In this document: in pieces, positions 56,731-64,000 of the stretch | Layout of the letters: every line of letters starts with the position of its first letter | Position numbering within the stretch: the stretch's first letter is position 1 | NCBI GenBank assembly: GCA_022059125.1 | Contig: JAEUWY010000015.1 | Span: forward strand, 1,178,001 to 1,242,000 | DNA: 64,000 bases | Source: Corynespora cassiicola | Lineage: Eukaryota > Ascomycota > Dothideomycetes > Pleosporales > Corynesporascaceae | Direction of reading: 5' to 3' | Notes under the pieces: model-generated | What the model was told of the DNA's origin: nothing | What the model saw: the letters and a program-made list of their open reading frames with translations, nothing else | Database searches by the model: none | Made by a program: the position numbers and the translations under genes

Positions 56731-58019
56731 TTCTGAATCATGGAACTCACCTACCAAGACATCCTATCAACCAAATGTATTCACGAATTTTCTTTTAATG
56801 ACAGAAATGGGTCTACATGTCCCATTTCTTCCAGTATCATGGGGCGGCTCGCATGTATTTAAGCAACGAGACTTTACGGCCTTTCCAAGTCATAATATCG
56901 CTTCAGTTCCTTCACGGCGATGTAAATGCAGGAAATGTTGGGGCTAAAGCTACCAAATATCTGCATCCAGCAGATGGATTTCGGTTCGTGCATCTCCAAT
57001 AATAAAGTAGTTAGCATCAGATAGCCTATAATCCAACTGACATCTCTACTCACGCCTCATTACGATGAATAATTATCCCATATATCAACGTCACGATCAC
57101 TAAACCCACACCCTCGGAACCACATCTCCGCCTCCTACCACCCTACCAAGCAAATCCAAGCAAGATGACCCCCAACCACCAGCACTGCCGGACATCCAAC
57201 CCCAGGACGCGGTCCGCTCGCCCTCGCGTTCGCTTCGCCGCCAAGTTACCGCCCGCCTCGGCCCCCTTCCATGCCGCGGAAATTCACGCCTCCGGCATCC
57301 GGATGGGGGGAATTCTCCCCGCTCAAGCTCGAAAACGCCACACACACTCACGCCCAAACCCCACATCCGCCCACGTGTGTTCTAGAAGGCTGACTAGCCG
57401 GCGTACGCCAGATCGTCGGGCGGAGTCAGAAACAGTCGGAACCGGTGTTCGTTGCCCTTGGTCGGATGCAAGAGCGGATTGGCGGTTTTGGGTCGGTGTT
57501 TTGTGGGGCTGGGTGTGGGTGGCAGGGTCTGGATCTTGCCTTGCGGATTTCTTTGGGGGAAAGGTGCTTTGGGGTTTGCGTTGCGGTCGTGGAGTTCTCG
57601 ATGCGTCTATGCGGTGCTGGATGGATGCTTGGTTTCTGGGGTTGGGCTGGTACGGGCGCGTGGGGGTGGGGAGCGGGGAAGGTGAACCGACCGGGGGTCC
57701 GGTTGAGTTTCGGTGACATTGCGGGTGCATGGGCAGGGGAGGGTGCGGGCGTGGCGTGCAGAGTTTTTGAGGTCCGGAGCAAAAGGAGACGTCATGTCGC
57801 TGATTTGACGATCTTGGAGTTGTGGGTTCCGGCGCAATTGTCCTATCCAATACAATCGTGTGGATTATCACGGCGCAACAGGCTTAGAGAAGGTGAGCAT
57901 GGAGCAAAGTTCATGTACATTATTCATTTGAGCATTTCAGCTGCTAGACTTGAAAGTACCATATTTTCATCCTCAGGCTCGTGCCTATAGCCTGAAAGGA
58001 CGAAAATGCGAAAACCCAT
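56731..58019. other. Convergent intergenic region, RdRP / sugar porter
   Basis: The first 300 bases are AT-rich and include a hairpin at 56804..56828; about 57080..57780 is GC-rich with overlapping chance frames on both strands. No gene supported. Confidence 0.45.
56804..56828. repeat. Inverted repeat downstream of RdRP
   Basis: GAAATGGG (56804..56811) and CCCATTTC (56821..56828) are perfectly complementary around a nine-base loop, 73 bases after the RdRP stop codon, probably in its 3' UTR. Confidence 0.6.
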
Positions 58020-59924
58020 CTAAGGGCTCGCGTAGGTTCTCCCCAAGTTGCTTTCCAAAATCTCACGCTCAATCCTGGCCTTCCTAGCCTCCTCAGCAGC
58101 GCTATCAACGTCCTTGAAAACTGCATCCATTTCCTCGAGGCTCTTTCCAGCGGTCTCGGGAATGATGAAGAATGTGAAAACGAACGCTAACAAGCAAAAG
58201 ACGGCGAAGAAGGTATAGGCGCCATGACCCGTGTTCTGGACGAGAGGAGGTGTGATGAGACCCTAGTGAATATTAGCATGGATGGTTTATCAAGAAGTTT
58301 ATCAGAAAACTTACAATGATAAAGTTGTTGAACCAGTTGCTGCAGGTGGAGAGAGCAACACCTTTGGCTCGGAGCGAAGATGGGAAAATCTCACTGGGCA
58401 TAGCCCATGGAACCGGGCCCCAGGTAGCGCCGAATGAGAACATGTAGAAGAAAAGGAAGGCCACAGCGACCCAACCCTCGGTGGCGTAGTTTGCCCATCG
58501 TCCGCCAAATTTTCCAACCAAGACGGCAATGATTAGATGGCAGACACACATCAGACCCGCACCGACGAGCAGAAGAGGGCGTCGCCCAAAGCGGTCCATG
58601 GTCCAGAGCGAAGTCGCTACACCAACGAGTTGGGTGACATTGATGACTCCAGATAGAAGCAACTGCATCTCGTAATCCTGCCCAAGTGTCTTCAACAGGG
58701 ACGGAGCGTAGTAGATGAGTGCATTGATGCCCGTAAATTGTTGGAAGAACATGATTCCGCAGCCGACGAGGGTTCTCTTCCAGCATCCGCGCTTGAAACA
58801 GTCGGCCCATGCTACAATCTCGAGCTTGATACGGTTGGCGCGAGTAGGCTCCTGGAGGTGAGGATGGCGTTCTTGGCTAATTTCTTGGTTGAAAGCAACC
58901 TCTGCACGGATCTCGCACCATTCTTGCTGAACGCGAGAATCGGTAATAGGAAGACGGCGGAGTTGGCCCAATACTTTCAAAGCCTCCTCATCCCGACCCT
59001 TACTGCATAGCCAGCGGGGAGAAAATGGCAGGAAGAAGATACCGCCCACAAGGATGAAACCGGGAACCATCTGAATGAAGAATGGCAGTCTCCATGACCA
59101 CTCGCCGGCCATGTATCGAGTTCCGTATGTGGTCCAGTAGGCGATGACGATACCGAAGACAATGCTGAACTCCTGCAACACGAGGAGGGCGCCACGAATC
59201 TCGGGAGGTGCAATTTCGGAGATGTAGAGAGGGGAGATGGTTGCCAGCCTTCAGGTTGTTAGTTCACGTACCAAGTAGCTCGGCTGTACAGTACTGACAT
59301 TCCAATTCCTGCTCCTCCAACAAGACGTCCAACTGTAAGCATGCCGTATTCAACAGCCGCGGTCTGAAGGATGCTTCCAATAGTGAAGATGATAGTAGCG
59401 ACAACAATGGCGTATTTCCTGGAGAGCTTATCTGCACACCAACCAGCGAACAAAGCACCAATCAAGGCACCGAGTTCCAACATGGCGGTCATCAGGCCTT
59501 TCCAGAAACCGGCACCAGATGCGGTTTCAGAAACACGAGGGAAGCGGCCGAGGAACTGGTCCATGACCAGGGTAACCGAAATCACACCTTGACTATTGTT
59601 CTCGTCAGTCCCATGATCCCGGGCTCCTGATCCCTAAGTTGCCGAGAGATCGACAAAAGTTCCCTAGGGCGTGAAGAAGAGATTGACGTACTCATATCCG
59701 AAGAGGAGACCACCGATGGTGGCAAAGGTAGCGCAGGTCGCGACGTAAGGGTTGCTGAACAATCCCGCAAAACCTATTGTTCATCAGCCCAGCACCGTCT
59801 GGTGGGATCAATGCTCATGCATACCAGCTTTGCCGTATGGTTCACGCGTAGTCCATGCTCTCTCGGGAGCGACTTCATGGCGTTCAGGCGTGGGCGCGAC
59901 ATCAATGGCTTCAGACTTCTCCAT
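58020..59924 (-). CDS. MFS sugar porter (high-affinity hexose transporter type)
   Basis: Minus-strand exons 59924..59825, 59773..59692, 59592..59299, 59248..58315 and 58262..58020 give 550 residues. The product is a 12-helix plasma-membrane sugar/H+ porter. Sugar-porter signatures are present: FGYDQGVISV after helix 1, DKLSRKYAIV, GRLVGGAGIGM, PEIRGALLVLQEF, WSWRLPFFIQMVPG, PFSPRWLCSKGRDEEAL, FFQQFTGINALIYYAP, DRFGRRPLLL, PETAGKSLEEMD. The exon 3/4 junction needs a GTCAGT donor, which rebuilds GIGM-LATISPLYISEI; other nearby GTs break the frame or the motif. Closest in feel to fungal high-affinity glucose/monosaccharide transporters; the substrate is not fixed by sequence. Confidence 0.92.
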
Positions 59925-61243
59925 GGTGAACCAACGCTGGCAGTAGGCACAACTGGGCGTAGTTTGAAGATTTGCGTGTGGAGTATCCGTTTCTTCCCCT
60001 TCGACACGGGCTGGAGACGAAGGAATCCAAATACCGGGGAATCGACCCCATACTTATACAAAATTCTGACGCTGGACAATGCGGAGGTGGACCTTCAAAC
60101 TAGCGTGCCACTACACATCGGCTCCAGGTTCGACTTGCGCAAGGCCGGCGGCACGAATTACCCATGGGTTGGACCACGCTACTGACGGCGCGTCGGTTTG
60201 TAGGCCCAGGTCTTGTCGCACACTGCATTCGGGCCGTCACCTGCTAAGATGAGGACTCCACAGAAGTGACGAGAAGGGGGGATGCATGGGGGACGAGGTG
60301 CACAGGCCAGCATCCAGAGTCGGTCAACAACGGTCATCGGCTGTGGGTAGTGCTAGTTTCTGACGCCCGACATCTTCCGGAAGTTTCGCTTGGTATCAAC
60401 TCAAGCTCATTATCACGAAATTTTCTACTTCAATAGTTCGGAGTTGCCCAGCAGAGCAAGCTCAATGGGGTGATAACACCACTGTTGAGACCCGCAGTCC
60501 CACGGCATGTGCTAGAAGACTTCTGCGCGATAAAAGCGCGGCCGGTTTGCATCGGAGGTGAGGTGTCCACAACACCAACCGCAAGTATTTAGAGCGGCAT
60601 CGTCGCTCGTCGGAGCTGTGCCTCTCGGATGGTGCACGTGAGGGTTCTTGAAACGAGGGTTGGGATCTTCCTGTGCTGTGTCGTCATCCATCATCGGTCA
60701 AATGCCGCGGGCTCTGACCCCAGTTTTCTCCATCGCTCTGCGGAGACTAGATCTGGGGAAGGCCAATCAGAAACCAATCAGGCACTCAACATTTGACGAA
60801 GCCCCCCGCGTGGCCGAGGAAATCGCGGCGCCAGCTTCCCTCTCGACGCTCAGTTAGGGAACGCCACGAGGCTTTGTTCCTGGAGGCTGAGCGCCGGAAG
60901 GTAACCTCGGCCGCTGATCCGACCCTGGGCGAAGACTGATCCGGCTCTGGAGCAATTCCTCCCGACTGCATCTAGGTAGAGATAATAGGGGCGCTTCCGA
61001 TTTGAGTCCAAGCGGAGTTAATTCGTGTTATCGTAAACTACGCTATGCATCCAAACAATACAGCTTCATCGCGAACGGCAAAGGGGCCCCATAAATCTAG
61101 ATGCCGACAACATGTGCACAGATCGCCTAATAATGCATCAGTCAAGGGCAGACAGCCGTACCAAGCTCAAAATGCCAAAGTAAACATTGAAGTACGCCCC
61201 CTCTCTCCACACTCTCCCCAGATATCAGCTGGAGCCGTAGCGT
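59925..61243. other. Intergenic, sugar porter promoter / RecQ 3' side
   Basis: 1.3 kb between two minus-strand genes. No coding frame supported; expected to contain the sugar-porter promoter and the RecQ 3' UTR. Confidence 0.45.
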
Positions 61244-64000
61244 CTATGTCGGCATTGCAAAGACGCCAGACCAGCCTCCCCCACCATTCCCTCCTCCCCG
61301 GCTATTGCCTCCCGATGGCCTTTTCGAGCCCCCAAAATTCCCTGAAGACTTCTTTGATGATGCGCGTTTCGCAACCCCTTTCTTTGAGATGCCTGCGAAG
61401 CCTTTGCTACCAAAACTTCCGGAGCCCGATCGCCGACTACCTGTGCGTCCCTTCTTCCACGGCAATTTTCGAGAAGGGGGTACAGTTGAGCCTGAAGCCC
61501 TCGCCGTAGTAGATCTCGAGGTTGTAGCCACCCCTTTCTGAGCTTGCAGTTGCGTGAGTTGGTCATTAAACTCTTGTACCCGAGGATCAGTATGCTCTGA
61601 GAAGTGATGGCTAACATGCACATCATCATCGTCATCCTCTTCGTCCTCTCCAAAGGAATATACACTCTCATCTGCGTTATCGTATGCCATTGCTTGCTCA
61701 GGCGGAGAACTACACAGATCAACCACAACGCGGTGGTTAGGATCCAAAGGCCGCCGCTCTTCTTCGTCGTCGTCGTCATACTCTTGAGCTTCGGACACAC
61801 GTCTACGACCATGTCTCGAGGGCGGTAGACTCTCGCCATAGAAAGCTCTAGTGTTTTCGATGAGCTGAAAGAACTTTTTGCCATATGTCCGCGCCATGTC
61901 CGGATCAATGTCTGGAATGGCAAGGAGTTCCTTCTCGTTCCTAGGAAGATCAAGTCCCATTTCCCGAAGTACAGTATCCGAAAACGGCTGCTTGCGAAGG
62001 CCCTTTTGCATCATAATATTTCGTGCCATCTCCTTTGCGCCAACGCAAAAGTCGCGCAAGACATCTTGTTGAAATTCGTCGAGATTTGCTACTCTCTCAT
62101 CCACAGTGATAGGGGCGCTGGGACCACTGCGTTTGGATTTGGCTTTCAAGGGCTTCGCAACGCGGACTGGTCTAAACTCTGTATCTTCATACTCGTCGGG
62201 CACAACGAAATTGTCGCGCTGGTAGCCCTTGCCTTTGCCACGTCGAGTAATCTGTGGGTCCTCCTCAAAATAGTCTTCATCGTCATCATCATCCTCATGG
62301 TAGGCGAATTGCCTAATGTCTTTCTTTGATCGAGGCTGCGTCGGTGAAGACACGTTGGTAGAGGGATACTCTTGGCGACTTGTTGTTTTCTTCGTGCCTT
62401 TGCTGGCTTTCGTGGCGGTAGTGGGGTTTGTGGTGGATGCCTTCAGTCGCGCCTTGCGGGGGGTTACTCGGACGTGCAGCTTGCACTGTTTCCGATTGTT
62501 CTCGTAGTCGCTGCTTGCCCTGCCAATGTGCAGATAGCCTGTCGAAAACCCGGCTTTGTTTGTCTTGTTCTTCTCCTTCAAAGTTCCATCCTCCAGTAGA
62601 TGCTGGAAGAGCCGTTCAACAACACCACGTTCTAAGTTTTCGCCATAACCGTAGAGATCGCCAACCTCAGCTTGCTTCAGCTTAGATCCCTTCGCCCCCC
62701 GGAAAGCGTCGACACATTGAAGCATTGTGACATTAGAGTCTTCGACTTGGCGTACCAGCCTCACGGCAGCAGCAGCATGGATAGTAAAATCCTTCTCCTC
62801 GAATGTATCGGTGGATCTGCAATTGTCGCACGTCTCTTTGCAGTCTTCGCGTTTGAACGATTCGCTGAAGTAACTCAGTACCTGAGCTCGCCGGCAATCC
62901 GTCTTGTTCTCACAGAATTGGACGACATTTCGTAGCATGTCGTATTGCCGTTGCTTCTGTTCGCGACTGCCGTCTCCGTCTTCGATCATCTTCTTCAACG
63001 TCCTACAGTCTGCGTAAAGATAATATAGGTAGCATTCGGAGACTTTTCCGTCACGTCCAGCACGGCCAGTCTCCTGATAATATCCTTCCAGACTCTTTGG
63101 CAAAGTATGGTGAATGACGAACCGAACATCAGCCTTATCGATGCCCATACCGAAAGCAATGGTGGCAACAATAACGTGATATTCATTGCTTTGCCATTTC
63201 CTTTGGACCTCAGACCTTTCTGTAGAATCCATCCCAGCATGGTAATGATGAGCGCGTATGCCCATGCCCGACAATTTCTCAGCAACCGACTCGCAACTTT
63301 TCCGAGAAAGGCAGTATATTATACCGCATTTTCTGGGATACCTCGATTTGATAAGCTCGGCGATATCGTTTACAATGCCTTTGGCTTTGGGTCGTACTTC
63401 ATATGACAAATTAGGCCGATTGAAGCTTTGCGAAAATTGGCGGCATCCTTGAATTCCTAGATTCGTCATGACATCTGTCCGAACTAGTCTGGTGGCTGTT
63501 GCTGTGAGAGCAATGGTAGGCACGCCAGGAAATTGACCAAGTACCTCTCCAAGGGCCTTGTAGTCCGGTCTGAAATCATGCCCCCATTGACTCACGCAGT
63601 GGGCTTCGTCAATGACAATCCTAGCAAGTCGCCCCCGGCTGTGCAGTTGACTGAAAGCGTTGATCATTCTCTGGTTCTTGCTGAGCATTTCCGGAGTAAC
63701 ATATAAGAGCTGTATGAACTTCTCCGGATCAGGCCCGGCAAGAGCGCTCATGATCATCTTTTTTGCCTCTGAAGTGGATTCGCCATTGATCAGGCATGCT
63801 TGGATACCGAATCGATGTTTGCACGCTTCCACCTGATCCTCCATTAAACTCAACAGAGGAGAGACCACAAGCGTAACGCCTCGTGTTTTTCCAGACGAAA
63901 CGACTGATGGAAGTTGATAACAGAGAGACTTCCCGCCGCCCGTCGGCATGAGGACAAAACAATGATCACCTGCGAGAGTAGCATTGATGGCTTCTAGCTG
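61244..64000 (-). CDS. SGS1: RecQ-family DNA helicase, N-terminus beyond window
   Basis: An open minus-strand frame from the window edge to a stop at 61244, 918 residues visible; the N-terminal part lies past 64000. RecQ helicases unwind 3'-5' and process recombination intermediates and stalled forks. In order: [24 protein letters not shown] with Walker A (63926..63949), [17 protein letters not shown] (DEAH at 63599..63610), [16 protein letters not shown] (motif VI), the RQC zinc cluster with [10 protein letters not shown] and CKETCDNC, a winged-helix region, an HRDC domain (about 61860..62110, [13 protein letters not shown]) and a Gly/Ser/Lys-rich tail. RQC plus HRDC places it with Sgs1/MusN/QDE-3. 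An acidic tract ([13 protein letters not shown]) lies before the HRDC domain. Orthology is by architecture. Confidence 0.95.
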   Translation of the reverse strand, partial: QLEAINATLAGDHCFVLMPTGGGKSLCYQLPSVVSSGKTRGVTLVVSPLLSLMEDQVEACKHRFGIQACLINGESTSEAKKMIMSALAGPDPEKFIQLLYVTPEMLSKNQRMINAFSQLHSRGRLARIVIDEAHCVSQWGHDFRPDYKALGEVLGQFPGVPTIALTATATRLVRTDVMTNLGIQGCRQFSQSFNRPNLSYEVRPKAKGIVNDIAELIKSRYPRKCGIIYCLSRKSCESVAEKLSGMGIRAHHYHAGMDSTERSEVQRKWQSNEYHVIVATIAFGMGIDKADVRFVIHHTLPKSLEGYYQETGRAGRDGKVSECYLYYLYADCRTLKKMIEDGDGSREQKQRQYDMLRNVVQFCENKTDCRRAQVLSYFSESFKREDCKETCDNCRSTDTFEEKDFTIHAAAAVRLVRQVEDSNVTMLQCVDAFRGAKGSKLKQAEVGDLYGYGENLERGVVERLFQHLLEDGTLKEKNKTNKAGFSTGYLHIGRASSDYENNRKQCKLHVRVTPRKARLKASTTNPTTATKASKGTKKTTSRQEYPSTNVSSPTQPRSKKDIRQFAYHEDDDDDEDYFEEDPQITRRGKGKGYQRDNFVVPDEYEDTEFRPVRVAKPLKAKSKRSGPSAPITVDERVANLDEFQQDVLRDFCVGAKEMARNIMMQKGLRKQPFSDTVLREMGLDLPRNEKELLAIPDIDPDMARTYGKKFFQLIENTRAFYGESLPPSRHGRRRVSEAQEYDDDDEEERRPLDPNHRVVVDLCSSPPEQAMAYDNADESVYSFGEDEEDDDDDVHVSHHFSEHTDPRVQEFNDQLTQLQAQKGVATTSRSTTARASGSTVPPSRKLPWKKGRTGSRRSGSGSFGSKGFAGISKKGVAKRASSKKSSGNFGGSKRPSGGNSRGGGNGGGGWSGVFAMPT

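Noticed and set aside
57165..57990. Frames of about 180 codons on both strands
   Set aside because: Mutually overlapping, with no domain; located between two 3' ends.
1..64000. tRNA, rRNA, CRISPR and transposon signatures
   Set aside because: No convincing tRNA A/B boxes, rRNA sequence, regularly spaced repeats, reverse transcriptase or transposase frame, or long terminal repeats were found by eye. A tRNAscan or RepeatMasker run would settle this.

Overview
The window is nuclear DNA of a filamentous ascomycete (Pezizomycotina). Evidence: short introns (about 45-170 nt) with GTRNGT donors and CTAAC/CTGAC-like branch points, closely spaced genes on both strands, and a filamentous-fungal gene set (FluG-type fusion, mitochondrial ClpP, RNA-silencing RdRP, WSC sensor, FKS1 with a long Q/G/Y-rich N-terminus). 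A dothideomycete is my best guess, with low confidence. I support 20 protein genes. I see no rRNA, tRNA, CRISPR array or intact mobile element.

Layout. 0-10 kb: GAR1 (H/ACA snoRNP), CHO1 (phosphatidylserine synthase), a YIL108W-type metzincin with a C-terminal jacalin-like end, and a Whi5/Nrm1-like cell-cycle repressor. 9.4-13.2 kb: a gene-poor stretch rich in simple repeats. 13-23 kb: a four-TM MARVEL-like protein, LCB1 (serine palmitoyltransferase subunit) and FKS1 (1,3-beta-glucan synthase). 23-28.5 kb: a 3.57 kb divergent intergenic region between FKS1 and a GPI-anchored GH72/CBM43 beta-1,3-glucanosyltransferase. 30-35 kb: an SDR reductase divergent from a FluG-type amidohydrolase/glutamine-synthetase fusion. 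38-40 kb: a WSC-type cell-wall stress sensor. 42-47 kb: an unrecognised alpha-helical protein, a GNAT acetyltransferase and the cohesin acetyltransferase ECO1. 47-52 kb: a Ser/Pro-rich disordered protein, a fungal protein of unknown function and mitochondrial CLPP. 52-64 kb: a cellular RNA-dependent RNA polymerase, an MFS sugar porter and a RecQ helicase that runs off the right edge.

Themes. Several genes act on the cell envelope: CHO1, LCB1, FKS1, the GH72 enzyme and the WSC sensor. In the known pathway WSC sensors signal through Rho1 to Fks1, and GH72 enzymes remodel the glucan Fks1 makes, so sensor, synthase and remodeller lie within 23 kb. A second theme is RNA silencing and genome stability: an RdRP (QDE-1/SAD-1 superfamily) and an SGS1/MusN/QDE-3-type RecQ lie within 12 kb, and both functions are needed for quelling in Neurospora. 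Exon coordinates were worked out by hand from splice signals, reading phase and family sequence knowledge; no alignment or transcript data were available.
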